This document shows, piece by piece, positions 33,736 through 43,146 of a DNA stretch of 47,825 nucleotides. The notes beneath the pieces are model-generated. The model did not search any database. It saw only the letters and a list, made by a program, of their open reading frames with translations, and was not told the origin of the DNA. Positions within the stretch are counted from its first letter, which is position 1, and each line of letters starts with the position of its first letter. This DNA is from Pseudomonas sp. GM80. Lineage in GTDB: Bacteria > Pseudomonadota > Gammaproteobacteria > Pseudomonadales > Pseudomonadaceae. The DNA lies in the NCBI RefSeq assembly GCF_000282515.1, contig NZ_AKJD01000053.1, forward strand, positions 1-47,825, read 5' to 3'. The position numbers were made by a program, and so were the translations under genes.

Positions 33736-35181
33736 ATGGTTGGCATGAACAGCCTCAACGATTTGCACGCGGCATCTGTCCTGCGTTTCGGGCCTTTCGC
33801 CTTTCATTTGCGCCAGCGTCTGATCCTCGAAGGGGATCGGCAATTGCGCATGGGCGGCCGCGCGCTGGACATCCTTCAGGTGCTGGTCGAGCGCGCCGGC
33901 CGGGTGGTCAGGAAGGAGCAACTGATTGCGCTGGTCTGGCCCACGTCGGTGGTCGAAGAGATCAACCTGCGTGTACACATAGCGGCGTTGCGCCGGGCGC
34001 TTGGCGATGGCGAGAACGGCCAGCGCTACATCGTCAATGTGCCGCAATGCGGCTACAGCTTTGTCGCCCCGGTACACGGTGACAGCGTGGCGCAAGTGGT
34101 CTTCGAAAGCCTGCAAGCCCCCCAGCATAATCTGCCCGCGCGGTTGACACCGGTGACTGGCCGCGATTCGCTGGTCGGCGCCCTGGTGCGGCAAGTGCCA
34201 CTGTGCCGATTGATGAGTGTGACGGGGCCGGCGGGCGTGGGTAAGTCGACCGTGGCGTTGCGGGTTGCAGAACTGCTGCTGCAACTTTTTCGTGATGGCG
34301 TCTGGCTGGTGGATCTGGCGCTGATCGATGATCACACGCGGCTGCTCGACCATGTTCTGCAAACCCTCGACACCGATGTGTCCACGCTGGCGACTCAGCA
34401 CTGTTTGCTGGTGCTCGACAATTGCGAACACCTGCGCGAAGCCTGCAAGGCGCTGACCGAGACGTTGCTGGGAGCGGCGCCGCGCCTGTCGATCCTCGCC
34501 ACCAGTCGCGAAGCGCTGCAAGCCCACCTGGAAACCGTGCAACTGTTGCCACCCCTGAGCGTTCCCACGTCCTCGGCGTTGAACAGTGTCGAGGAGACCA
34601 TGGGCTATTCGGCGGTGCAATTATTTGTCAGTCGTGCGCGTGCCCGGCAGCAGGGTTTCTGCTTGCGCGAACAGGATTTGCTGGTGATCCGCGACATCTG
34701 CCGGCGACTCGACGGTCTGCCTCTGGCGATTGAGCTGGCAGCGGCGCAGATCGATGCGCTGGCGCTGCTGGGGTTGCAGGCGCAGTTGGGCAATTGCCTG
34801 CAATGGCAGGGTCGCCGCACTGCGGTGCCACGGCATCAGACAATGCAGGCTGCTCTGCAATGGAGCTACCGAAGTTTGAGCGAACCGCAGCAGCGGGTGC
34901 TGCAACGTCTGACGGTGTTCAAAGTGGGTTTTACACTTGAGGCGGCGCTGGCCGTCATTGCCGAGGCCAACGGCCAATCGATCATCGAGCAGTTGGTGCA
35001 CAAGTCGTTACTGACAGTGGCGCGCGGTGACGGGATTGCGCAATACCGCATGCTCCATACCACTCGGCTGTATGCCCGGGAAAAGCTCATCAGCGGCGAT
35101 TTCGAGCATCGCCATTTACATTATCTGGGTCGTTCAGCCCAAGCGGGCGACGTGCACCTGACTGCGCAACGCATCGAGTAG
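33736..35181 (+). CDS. Winged-helix and NTPase regulator lacking the C-terminal repeat domain
   Basis: A 481-residue protein with an OmpR-type winged helix (about 10-105: FAFHLRQRLILEGDRQLRMG and TSVVEEINLRVHIAALRRAL) and an NB-ARC/STAND-like NTPase. Its P-loop is GPAGVGKST (about 165-173) and the Walker B region LLVLDNCEHL. It aligns with the first half of the convergent protein at 35134-37932 but stops after the winged region of the ATPase (RMLHTTRLYAREKLISGDFE). The roughly 420-residue repeat domain is therefore missing. Its end overlaps that gene by 48 bases. A GTG at 33703 is an alternative start. Confidence 0.85.
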   Translation: MVGMNSLNDLHAASVLRFGPFAFHLRQRLILEGDRQLRMGGRALDILQVLVERAGRVVRKEQLIALVWPTSVVEEINLRVHIAALRRALGDGENGQRYIVNVPQCGYSFVAPVHGDSVAQVVFESLQAPQHNLPARLTPVTGRDSLVGALVRQVPLCRLMSVTGPAGVGKSTVALRVAELLLQLFRDGVWLVDLALIDDHTRLLDHVLQTLDTDVSTLATQHCLLVLDNCEHLREACKALTETLLGAAPRLSILATSREALQAHLETVQLLPPLSVPTSSALNSVEETMGYSAVQLFVSRARARQQGFCLREQDLLVIRDICRRLDGLPLAIELAAAQIDALALLGLQAQLGNCLQWQGRRTAVPRHQTMQAALQWSYRSLSEPQQRVLQRLTVFKVGFTLEAALAVIAEANGQSIIEQLVHKSLLTVARGDGIAQYRMLHTTRLYAREKLISGDFEHRHLHYLGRSAQAGDVHLTAQRIE

Positions 35182-37932
35182 CAGGCGCACCTTGCGCAAA
35201 TCCGGCGTGGCGTAGCCTTCGGTGAAACGCTGGTAGATCGGGGTCAGCAGGTCCAGCGCTTGGTCATAACGCGACTGTTGCTGCCAGAGTAGGGCCAGTG
35301 AAGTGGCGCTACGCAGTTCCCAGGCCAGCGCGCCTTGGGATTGGGCGATCGACAAGGCCTGCAGCAGGGTCTGTTCGGCTTCGTGAACTTCAGTAGGGGT
35401 TGAACTCAGCAACTGCTCCGCCCGAGCCCGCAAAATCTCCGCCGTGCTCCAGCCCGCCGCGCCACTGTGAGCCCGCTCCAACAGCGCTTGATCAACGAAA
35501 CGGCTGTCCAGCGTGACCATGATTTCCTTGATCAATCCGCTGTCATCGGCCGGCACCGAGGCGTTCGTCGGCGCATCGATGACCTGTGCATAGTGTCGCG
35601 CCCACGTATAGAACAGCAGCACCGAATGCTTCTGCGCCTGTTCCAGCAACAGCTGCAGCAAGGCCTTGGCATTCTGCCGATCGCCGTTGTAATGGGCGAT
35701 CAGGCAACTGGCCAGCGCCAGCGTGTAGCAGATCGAGGTGCCGTGATTGATCTGCACCGCGATGTCCAGCGCCTGGCGCGCCGTGCGCCAGGCCTGCTCG
35801 GGAAACCCCTGCAGCCACAAGACCCGGGCGAGCACCGTCAACGAAGCCACGCTCTGGTCGTATTGCACGCCGAAACCGTGAGTAAACCGATTGAGATGAC
35901 CGCTCTGCGCCATGCGCTGAATCACCTGTTCGGCATGCAGGCGGGCCTGCGGCTGATCGCCGGCGTAATGCAGCGCCAGCACCCGCAACCGGTGAGTGCT
36001 CAGCGACAACAGCGGATCACCGTGCAGGCCGAGACGATCGAATTGTTCGCTTTGCGCCAGGGCGGCCTGATACTGGCCGCAACTGAGGTTCACGGCCATG
36101 TGCCCGGACACGGCGCGCAGTTGCCCGGCGAGATCGCCATGCTGTTGCGCCAGGGCGTGGGCGCTGGCGAACGCTTCGATGGTTTCCGGGGTGCCGCCCC
36201 AGGTGTGATAACAGGCGCTGCCGAGCGCCAGTTTCAAAGCGATTTGCAGGTGCGGGCAGGGCTCGTCAGCATTTTCCAGCAGCATCAAGGCCTGGCGCAC
36301 GTAGCCGCCATACTCCTTGAGCAGCGACAACTCCTGCCATAACGGCGCCGACGTCGCCGCCAGCGCAATCGCCAAATCCGCCGGGCCAGCGCCCTTGAGG
36401 CTCCAGTCCAATGCCGCGCGCAAATCTTCCAGACCGCGGGCGTAGCGTTCGATCCACAGCGCGGTCGGAGTGTGCTCCCAAGCGCTCTGCGCCTGATGCA
36501 TCAACGCCAGGCAGCGTTCGCCATGACGTTTGCGGGTTTCGTCGAGCTCGGCGACCTGATCGAGTTTTTCCAGGGCATAGCGCCGGGTGGTGTCGAGCAA
36601 GCGGTAAAACACTTCTTCATCGCCGACCTCGACATTGAGCAGCGACTTGGCCACCAACTGCGTGATCGAGCCAAACACGGCCCCGGGCACGATGCGCTGA
36701 CCGCCGATCACGGCGGCGGCAGACTCGAGCGTAAAGCCGCCGCGAAACACGCCCAAGCGGCGCAGGCAGGTCTGTTCGCAAGGGCCGAGCAGATTGAAGC
36801 TCCAGTCCAGCGTGGCGCGCAGCGTGACGTGACGCTCCTGACTGCCCGGCACCAACGGCGGTAAGCGCCCCTGCAACTGACTGAGCAACCCCGACAGGTC
36901 GGCGCTGTTGATTTGCGCTGCCGCCAATTCCAGCGCCAGCGGAATACCGTCCAGGCGCTGGCAGATCTCGATGGCCTGCGCCAGGTTGGCCTCATCGAGT
37001 TCGAAATGTTCATCGGCGGCCATGGCGCGTTCGACAAACAGTTGCAACGCAGAAAACCCCAGCGCCTGCGTACGATCCTCGACGGCCGACGGTGGCGGAC
37101 AATCGAGCGATTCCAGACGCTGCACGTATTCGCCCTCGGCGCGCAGGCTCTCGCGGCTGGTGGCCAGAATGTGTACCTGCGGCGCGCCGCGCAACAGGCT
37201 TTCGCTGAGCAGCGCTACTGCGTCGATCAGGTGTTCGCAATTGTCGATCACCAGCAGCATCTGCCGCTCGCGCAGGCCGTTGATCAGACTCGCCAGCGGA
37301 TCGCCGTCGTGCAGCAGAATGTCGAGCAGGGCGGCCAGGTGCGAGCAGATCATGCGCGGGTCGCTCAGGGGCGCCAGATCGAGCAAGCGAATGCCGTCGC
37401 GGTAGCGTCCGATCAACTGCTCGGCAACGCGCAAGGCGACGGTGGTTTTGCCGATTCCGCCGGGGCCGACCAGGGTGATGCAGCGCTGGCGCGGCAGTTG
37501 CGTCATCAGGCTGTCGACCAGTGGCTGGCGGCCGATCATCCGCGTGCGGCGCAATGGCAGGTTATGTCGCCCGGCGCTGTCGCCGACAGGTTGCTGTTCG
37601 ATGGCGTGCAGCAGGATCGGCGCAACAAAACTGTAACCGCGTTGCGCCACGGTGACGATGTAGCGCTGCCCGGCCTGGCCGTCACCGAGTGCCTTGCGCA
37701 GGGCTGCCATGTGCACACGCAGGTTGATCTCTTCGACAACGCTGTCAGGCCAGACCGCGGCCATCAACTGTTGCTTGCTGACCACCTCGCCGGCATGCGC
37801 CAGCAGGGTCAGCAGAATGTCCATGGCACGACGCCCCAGACGCAGCGGCTGCTCGCCTTCAAGCACCAGGCGTTGTGCCGGATGGATTCGATAGGGGCCG
37901 AAACCGATGGCCTGATTCGCTGGGAAACTCAA
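35134..37932 (-). CDS. Winged-helix, STAND ATPase and TPR-like transcriptional regulator
   Basis: A 932-residue regulator in three parts: OmpR-type winged helix (about 8-100: GPYRIHPAQRLVLEGEQPLR and SVVEEINLRVHMAALRKAL), STAND-type NTPase (P-loop GPGGIGKTT near 156-164, MLLVIDNCEHL), and a C-terminal helical TPR-like region (about 500-932). Proteins of this MalT/AfsR-like design switch on promoters after ligand and ATP binding. The TTG at 37932 is chosen because AGGAG lies seven bases upstream and the winged helix begins right after; the longer frame to 38184 encodes low-quality sequence. The ligand is unknown. Confidence 0.87.
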   Translation of the reverse strand: MSFPANQAIGFGPYRIHPAQRLVLEGEQPLRLGRRAMDILLTLLAHAGEVVSKQQLMAAVWPDSVVEEINLRVHMAALRKALGDGQAGQRYIVTVAQRGYSFVAPILLHAIEQQPVGDSAGRHNLPLRRTRMIGRQPLVDSLMTQLPRQRCITLVGPGGIGKTTVALRVAEQLIGRYRDGIRLLDLAPLSDPRMICSHLAALLDILLHDGDPLASLINGLRERQMLLVIDNCEHLIDAVALLSESLLRGAPQVHILATSRESLRAEGEYVQRLESLDCPPPSAVEDRTQALGFSALQLFVERAMAADEHFELDEANLAQAIEICQRLDGIPLALELAAAQINSADLSGLLSQLQGRLPPLVPGSQERHVTLRATLDWSFNLLGPCEQTCLRRLGVFRGGFTLESAAAVIGGQRIVPGAVFGSITQLVAKSLLNVEVGDEEVFYRLLDTTRRYALEKLDQVAELDETRKRHGERCLALMHQAQSAWEHTPTALWIERYARGLEDLRAALDWSLKGAGPADLAIALAATSAPLWQELSLLKEYGGYVRQALMLLENADEPCPHLQIALKLALGSACYHTWGGTPETIEAFASAHALAQQHGDLAGQLRAVSGHMAVNLSCGQYQAALAQSEQFDRLGLHGDPLLSLSTHRLRVLALHYAGDQPQARLHAEQVIQRMAQSGHLNRFTHGFGVQYDQSVASLTVLARVLWLQGFPEQAWRTARQALDIAVQINHGTSICYTLALASCLIAHYNGDRQNAKALLQLLLEQAQKHSVLLFYTWARHYAQVIDAPTNASVPADDSGLIKEIMVTLDSRFVDQALLERAHSGAAGWSTAEILRARAEQLLSSTPTEVHEAEQTLLQALSIAQSQGALAWELRSATSLALLWQQQSRYDQALDLLTPIYQRFTEGYATPDLRKVRLLLDALRSQVHVARLG

Positions 37933-38054
37933 CAGCTCGCTCCTGTGCTGATGCGGCGGCCCCGACAGACCGCGCGCAAGCCGTCTGTTTCGAGGTGTCC
38001 GGGCATAATCCTCAGGTTTGCGCGTCGGTGCAATGGCTGGTAGCGGCGGCGGGT

Positions 38055-38486
38055 TCACAACACGGCAGGCGAGGGGCGCACGCTGTGCTGTTCGCGCACG
38101 ACTCGGCAGCGCCAGGCGAACGGATTGATCCCTTCGCTGCGGGTGAAAATATGGCAGAAATGCGCCTGATCGCAGAATCCGCACTCCAGGCTGATTTGCG
38201 TCAGGCTCAGGTCAGTGTGCTGGATCAGAAGCTTGGCGCGAGCGAGGCGTTGGCGGCGAATCCAGTCTTGGGGCGATACCCCGGTGCTGCACTTGAAGGC
38301 CCTGGAAAAGTGACTGCGCGACAGCGAACAGGCCTGTGCCAGTTCCGTCACTTCCAGGCTTTCGCCGAGGCGATCCAGAATCAGTTGTTTTACCCGCCGC
38401 ACCCGTTGCGGGCTGAGGCCGCCGGTGCGCGGGGTGCCGGGTTCGCAGGCAGGGGCGAGGGCGGCGGTGTGCTGTGAATGAGCCAT
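38055..38486 (-). CDS. Short AraC-family regulator, DNA-binding domain only
   Basis: A 143-residue protein made almost wholly of the AraC DNA-binding domain: first helix-turn-helix in LGESLEVTELAQACSLSRSH, then FSRAFKCSTGVSPQDWIRRQ, and the second helix pair in LTQISLECGFCDQAHFCHIF. No sensor domain is present. The ATG at 38486 was preferred to a TTG at 38546. It lies upstream of the large regulator gene in the same direction with about 120 bases between. The target is unknown. Confidence 0.85.
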   Translation of the reverse strand: MAHSQHTAALAPACEPGTPRTGGLSPQRVRRVKQLILDRLGESLEVTELAQACSLSRSHFSRAFKCSTGVSPQDWIRRQRLARAKLLIQHTDLSLTQISLECGFCDQAHFCHIFTRSEGINPFAWRCRVVREQHSVRPSPAVL

Positions 38487-38694
38487 GGCCAAGGTCCGTG
38501 TCGGTGGGGAATGCACACGGGCGCCTTCCCTCAGGTCAAAAAACAACGCTGCGCAGTGAAGCGATTGTTGGGTGCAGACCTGCGGCTGACGAGTTAATCG
38601 TTGTTAATTTGCTTGGCTGACCGGCGCTTCAAGGGCGGTTGATCGAGTAAAGTGCGTAGCACTTGCTGGCTGGCCATAAAAGGAAATCGAGCCC

Positions 38695-39618
38695 ATGAAC
38701 CGTAATGATCTGCGCCGCGTCGACATGAACCTGCTGGTGATTTTCGAAGCGCTGATGTTCGAAAAGAACCTGACCCGCGTCGCTGAAAAACTGTTTATGG
38801 GGCAACCGGCGGTCAGCGCCGCACTCGGTCGTCTGCGCGACCTGTTCGACGATCCGTTGCTGCTGCGCAACGGCCGGTCGATGGAGCCCACGGCTCGCGC
38901 CCTGGCGATTCTCAAGGAGTTGCAACCGGCGATGGACGTGATCTCCGGCGCGGTCAGCCGGGCCAAGGAGTTCGATCCGGCCAGCAGTTGTGATGTGTTT
39001 CGTATTGGTTTGTCGGACGACGCCGAGTTCGGCTTGTTTCCGCCGCTGTTGCGTCAGCTTCAAGAGGAGGCGCCGGGCATCGTCGTGGTGGTGCGGCGCG
39101 CCAACTACCTGTTGATGCCGGCGCTGCTGGCTTCGGGTGAAATCTCTGTGGGCGTCAGCTACACCACCGACCTGCCGGCCAACGCCAAACGCAAGAAACT
39201 GCGCGACATTCCCTGCAAAGTCTTGCGTGGCGATGATCGTCCGGGGCCGCTGACGCTGGACGAATATTGCGAACGTCCGCACGCGATGGTTTCGTTCTCT
39301 GGCGACTTGAGCGGCAATATCGACATGGATCTGGCCAAGGTCGGTCGCAGTCGCCGCGTGGTTCTCGGCGTGCCGCAGTTCAGCGGCTTGCGCGCCTTGC
39401 TCGCCGGCACCGAAATGATTGCCACTGTGCCGGATTACGCCGCCTGCGCACTGGTGGAAGGCTGTGCTCTGCGCGCCGAAGATCCGCCATTCCCGATCGA
39501 TGCCGCGCAGTTGTCGATGGCGTGGAGCGGGGTGCATGACAACGATCCGGCGGAGAAATGGCTGCGCGCAAGGATCAGCCAATTCATGGCGGCGCCGCTG
39601 GATATCCCGGCGATTTAA
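38695..39618 (+). CDS. LysR-family transcriptional regulator
   Basis: A 307-residue regulator of the NodD/LeuO-like branch, opening RRVDMNLLVIFEALMFEKNL with the recognition stretch FMGQPAVSAALGRLRDLFDD and DPLLLRNGRSMEPTARA. The effector domain begins near 95 (CDVFRIGLSDDAEFGLFPPL). AAAAGGA precedes the ATG at good spacing. The DoxX/monooxygenase/amidohydrolase operon follows in the same direction after a 540-base REPIN-filled gap, and is the most likely target, but this is context only. Confidence 0.9.
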   Translation: MNRNDLRRVDMNLLVIFEALMFEKNLTRVAEKLFMGQPAVSAALGRLRDLFDDPLLLRNGRSMEPTARALAILKELQPAMDVISGAVSRAKEFDPASSCDVFRIGLSDDAEFGLFPPLLRQLQEEAPGIVVVVRRANYLLMPALLASGEISVGVSYTTDLPANAKRKKLRDIPCKVLRGDDRPGPLTLDEYCERPHAMVSFSGDLSGNIDMDLAKVGRSRRVVLGVPQFSGLRALLAGTEMIATVPDYAACALVEGCALRAEDPPFPIDAAQLSMAWSGVHDNDPAEKWLRARISQFMAAPLDIPAI

Positions 39619-39652
39619 ATCCCATTGCAGTCCTCAAGTACGCATCACCCCC

Positions 39653-39741
39653 TGTAGGAGTGAGCCTGCTCGCGATAGCGGTTTATCAGGCAACATTGCC
39701 GTGTCTGACAGACCGCCATCGCGAGCAGGCTCACTCCTACA
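39653..39741. repeat. REPIN (GAGCAGGCTCACTCC subtype)
   Basis: Two 30-base arms (39653-39682, 39712-39741) are inverted copies with one mismatch, around a 29-base spacer. It matches the elements at 47688-47778 and, in one arm, 28807-28834. Confidence 0.88.
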
Positions 39742-39948
39742 TTGGATGGGTGTGAACCAGGAATTGTCGGTGACTTAAACAACGCCGTTTAAGCAACACC
39801 CGCAGACACTCTTTCAGGCTACGCAACGTTGCGCCTTTGCCTACAGCCGGTTCTAGAGTCCCGGTCTGCGACCCGCGTATAGCTGCCACCCTCATTCGTC
39901 TCGCAGCGAATCGTGGCAGCTCCATCGAGTGTAGGAACGATCAGAAAT

Positions 39949-40043
39949 CCTGTGGGAGCCTGGCTTGCCAGCGATGGCGTCAGCTCAGCCAACGGTGATG
40001 GCGTCTGACACTCCGCTATCGCTGGCAAGCCAGCTCCCACAGG
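39949..40043. repeat. REPIN (CTGGCAAGCCAG subtype)
   Basis: The arms CCTGTGGGAGCCTGGCTTGC onward (39949-39979) and its inverted partner (40014-40043) pair, apart from one extra C in the left arm. It is the same subtype as 168-261. Confidence 0.85.
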
Positions 40044-40156
40044 AGGTTGCGGTGTTCACAGAATCCCGGCACAGCGCAGAACTGAGCACACCCATCCAAT
40101 TTCCTCCCAGCCCTCCACGGCATGATTCACCCCAATAACTTATAAAGGCTGGGCCC

Positions 40157-40573
40157 ATGCACGTTGCTCAACGGGATGAACAGGCACTCGACATCGGTTT
40201 GCTGTTCCTGCGGGTCAGCGGCGGGTTGTTTTTAGTGTGGGTCCACGGTTTGCCCAAGCTGCTGGACTTCACCGCGCAACTGCAATTGATCGAAGACCCG
40301 TTCCACCTCGGCGCCCACCTCACCCTCATCCTGGCGATCTTCGCCGAAGTCCTCTGTCCACTACTGATCGTCGCCGGGTTACTGGCGCGATTGGCCTGCG
40401 TGCCTATTCTCTTTGTGCTGCTGGTAGCACTGCTGGTCGTGCATCCGCAATGGAGTGTGGCCGAGGGGCAGTTCGGCTGGTTGCTGTTGATCCTGTTTAC
40501 CACTGTGTTGATCGCCGGGCCGGGACGGCTGGTGATTCCTGTTCGTTTGCCCGGAGTGCTGCGTTATGCCTGA
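40157..40573 (+). CDS. DoxX-family membrane protein
   Basis: A 138-residue four-span protein (for example LTLILAIFAEVLCPLLIVAG and LACVPILFVLLVALLVVHP). DoxX-type features include DIGLLFLRVSGGLFLVWVHG with the amphipathic start and the GPGRL tail (IAGPGRLVIPV). DoxX proteins are linked to quinone or redox functions and often sit in detoxification operons. First gene of an operon; the next gene overlaps its end by eight bases. Confidence 0.88.
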   Translation: MHVAQRDEQALDIGLLFLRVSGGLFLVWVHGLPKLLDFTAQLQLIEDPFHLGAHLTLILAIFAEVLCPLLIVAGLLARLACVPILFVLLVALLVVHPQWSVAEGQFGWLLLILFTTVLIAGPGRLVIPVRLPGVLRYA

Positions 40574-41192
40574 AGTCCTCAATCCACAAGCACCGGGGGC
40601 CGATGAAACCGTCACGTTGATCATCAAGCACCGGATCAAGGCCGGTTTCGAGTCGGCGTATGAAGCCTGGCTGCGCAATATCGTCCGCGTGGCGAGCCAG
40701 CGTGAAGGCCATTTGGGCGTAGACGTGGTGCGTGGCAAACGCGGCCGTCTCGATTTCTACACCTGTGTGCTTCGTTTCAGCTCCACTGAAGCGATGCAAG
40801 GCTGGCTGGAGTCGCCGCAGCGTCAGGCACTGGTCGCCGAAGCCGCGCCGATGCTGGCTGATGGCGATCAGACCGAAGTTGCGCCGATCAAAGAGTTCTG
40901 GTTCTCGCCGCTGGCCGATGCCGCTTCGCCGCCGCCGCGCTGGAAACAAGCAGTGGTCACGCTGCTGGTGATTCTGCCGCACACCTTGCTCGTGCCCCTG
41001 ATCTGGGGGCCGCTGCTGGGGCTGCATCCAATCCTGTCCAATTACGTGGTCGCCACGTTCCTGATCACCCTGACCATCGTCCTGTCGGTGGTGTACGTGG
41101 TGATGCCGCCGGTCACCCGTTTGTTTACGCCGTGGCTCGAAGCCAGTCAGGCCCATGAACACCTCGATTCCCAAGAAACCTCGCCGCGTTGA
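40566..41192 (+). CDS. Antibiotic biosynthesis monooxygenase (ABM) domain protein with membrane tail
   Basis: A 208-residue protein. The N-terminal ABM dimeric alpha/beta-barrel domain (about 15-110: VTLIIKHRIKAGFESAYEAW and FYTCVLRFSSTEAMQGWLES) is followed by two membrane spans (VVTLLVILPHTLLVPLIWG and VVATFLITLTIVLSVVYVVM). ABM domains act on aromatic or quinone-like compounds without cofactors or as small binding modules. The membrane tail suggests action at the inner membrane, perhaps with the DoxX partner whose gene overlaps its start by eight bases. Confidence 0.87.
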   Translation: MPEVLNPQAPGADETVTLIIKHRIKAGFESAYEAWLRNIVRVASQREGHLGVDVVRGKRGRLDFYTCVLRFSSTEAMQGWLESPQRQALVAEAAPMLADGDQTEVAPIKEFWFSPLADAASPPPRWKQAVVTLLVILPHTLLVPLIWGPLLGLHPILSNYVVATFLITLTIVLSVVYVVMPPVTRLFTPWLEASQAHEHLDSQETSPR

Positions 41193-41235
41193 GCGCGCGG
41201 GGTTTGCTCCTTTTTACTTTGCTTGAGGAACTGCG

Positions 41236-43074
41236 ATGAGCGCCGATCTGATTCTGTTCAATGGCCAATTTCATACCGTCGACCGCACCAAACCGCTGGC
41301 CAGTGCCGTGGCGATCACCGATGGGCGCTTCGTCGTCGTCGGCAACGACAACCAGGCCATGGCCTTGCGCGGGCCGAACACGCAAGTGGTCGACATGCAC
41401 GGCCGCTGCGTGATCCCCGGACTCAACGACTCGCACTTGCACCTGATCCGTGGCGGTTTGAACTACAACCTGGAATTGCGCTGGGAAGGCGTGCCGTCGT
41501 TGGCCGACGCCCTGCGCATGCTCAAGGATCAGGCCGACCGTACGCCGACCCCGCAATGGGTGCGCGTAGTCGGTGGCTGGAACGAATTCCAGTTCGCCGA
41601 AAAACGCATGCCGACCCTGGAAGAAATCAACCAGGCCGCGCCGGACACCCCGGTGTTCATCCTGCACCTGTATGACCGTGCGTTGCTCAACCGCGCCGCG
41701 CTGCGCGTGGCCGGTTACACCCGCGACACGCCGAACCCGCCGGGTGGCGAGATCGTTCGCGACAGCAATGGCAACCCGACTGGCATGCTGGTCGCGCGGC
41801 CAAACGCGATGATTCTCTACTCGACGCTGGCCAAAGGGCCGAAGCTGCCGCTGGAATATCAGGTCAACTCGACCCGCCAGTTCATGCGCGAACTCAATCG
41901 CCTCGGCCTGACCAGCGCGATCGATGCCGGCGGTGGTTTCCAGAACTACCCGGACGATTACCAAGTGATCGAGCAACTGGCCAAAGACGACCAGTTGACC
42001 GTGCGCATCGCCTACAACCTGTTCACCCAGAAACCGAAAGAAGAACTGAGCGATTTCCAGAACTGGACTGGCAGCGTCAAGTTGCATCAGGGCGACGACT
42101 ACCTGCGCCACAACGGCGCCGGCGAGATGCTGGTGTTCTCCGCAGCGGACTTCGAAGACTTCCTCGAACCGCGCCCGGATCTGCCGCAGACCATGGAAGA
42201 AGAGTTGGAACCGGTGGTGCGCCACCTGGTTGAACAGCGCTGGCCGTTCCGTTTGCACGCGACGTACAACGAATCGATCAGCCGCATGCTCGACGTGTTC
42301 GAGAAGGTCAATCGCGACATTCCTTTCAACGGTTTGCCATGGTTCTTCGACCACGCCGAAACCATCACCCCGCAGAACATCGAGCGGGTGAAAGCGCTGG
42401 GCGGCGGCATTGCGATTCAGGATCGCATGGCGTTTCAGGGTGAATATTTCGTCGACCGCTACGGCAAGCAGGCTGCCGAAGCGACTCCGCCGATCAAACG
42501 CATGCTCGCCGAAGGCGTACCGGTCGGCGCCGGCACCGATGCGACGCGGGTGTCGAGCTACAACCCGTGGACTTCGCTGTACTGGATGGTCAGCGGCCGT
42601 ACCGTCGGCGGTCTGGCGCTGTACGAAGAAGGTTTGCCGCGCACCACCGCGCTGGAACTGTTCACTCACGGCAGTGCCTGGTTCTCCTCGGAACAGGGCA
42701 AGAAGGGCCAGATCAAGGTCGGTCAACTGGCGGATCTGGCGGCGCTGAGCGCGGACTTCTTCCATGTCGAGGAAGAAGCGATCAAGTGGATCGAATCGGT
42801 CATGACCGTGGTCGGCGGCAAGATTGTTTACGCTGCCGGCGACTTCGAAGACCTCGGGCCGCGCTCGATTCCGGTGCTGCCGGACTGGTCGCCGGTGGTC
42901 AAAGTCCCGGGCCACTGGCGGCCGAACTCGCCGTTGCAGGCGCAGGTTCACCAGTGCAGCGGCCCGTGCGCCGTACACACCCACAGCCATGAAAAGGCGC
43001 GAATGTCGAACGCACCGGTCAGCGACTTCGCCGGGTTCTGGGGCGCGTTCGGCTGCTCCTGCTTCGCTTTCTGA
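41236..43074 (+). CDS. Amidohydrolase family protein (YtcJ-like, amidohydrolase 3)
   Basis: A 612-residue metal-dependent hydrolase. The opening LILFNGQFHTVDRTKPLASA and the block GRCVIPGLNDSHLHLIRGGL supply the first HxH ligands (about 69-71). Later ligands lie in FRLHATYNES, WFFDHAETI and PVGAGTDATRVSSYNPW (aspartate of the barrel's last strand). The YtcJ group has unknown or varied substrates, mostly amides and formylated compounds. The C-terminal tail ends GAFGCSCFAF, a Cys- and aromatic-rich extension I do not recognise from the catalytic core. A GAGGA ribosome site precedes the ATG. Confidence 0.9.
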   Translation: MSADLILFNGQFHTVDRTKPLASAVAITDGRFVVVGNDNQAMALRGPNTQVVDMHGRCVIPGLNDSHLHLIRGGLNYNLELRWEGVPSLADALRMLKDQADRTPTPQWVRVVGGWNEFQFAEKRMPTLEEINQAAPDTPVFILHLYDRALLNRAALRVAGYTRDTPNPPGGEIVRDSNGNPTGMLVARPNAMILYSTLAKGPKLPLEYQVNSTRQFMRELNRLGLTSAIDAGGGFQNYPDDYQVIEQLAKDDQLTVRIAYNLFTQKPKEELSDFQNWTGSVKLHQGDDYLRHNGAGEMLVFSAADFEDFLEPRPDLPQTMEEELEPVVRHLVEQRWPFRLHATYNESISRMLDVFEKVNRDIPFNGLPWFFDHAETITPQNIERVKALGGGIAIQDRMAFQGEYFVDRYGKQAAEATPPIKRMLAEGVPVGAGTDATRVSSYNPWTSLYWMVSGRTVGGLALYEEGLPRTTALELFTHGSAWFSSEQGKKGQIKVGQLADLAALSADFFHVEEEAIKWIESVMTVVGGKIVYAAGDFEDLGPRSIPVLPDWSPVVKVPGHWRPNSPLQAQVHQCSGPCAVHTHSHEKARMSNAPVSDFAGFWGAFGCSCFAF

Positions 43075-43146
43075 TTCTCCCCCAAAGCGCCGGCCGACCG
43101 GTCGGCGCTTCACGCTTCATCCATCCGTCCATCCAGGAGTTTTCCC

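Larger units (their letters stand above)
39619..40156. other. Intergenic region with two REPINs, no gene
   Basis: No credible gene is seen. Two inverted REP pairs of different subtypes lie here (39653-39741 and 39949-40043). The last 110 bases before the DoxX gene, which should hold its promoter, show no recognised operator. Confidence 0.7.

Noticed and set aside
33736..35181. Shorter STAND regulator as a recent frameshift pseudogene
   Set aside because: The frame is intact with conserved motifs to its end, and no remnant of the repeat domain follows; the DNA beyond is the coding end of the convergent gene.
37933..38184. N-terminal extension of the 932-residue regulator
   Set aside because: Low-complexity Arg/Pro-rich translation that overlaps the AraC gene region; the TTG at 37932 has an ideal Shine-Dalgarno sequence.
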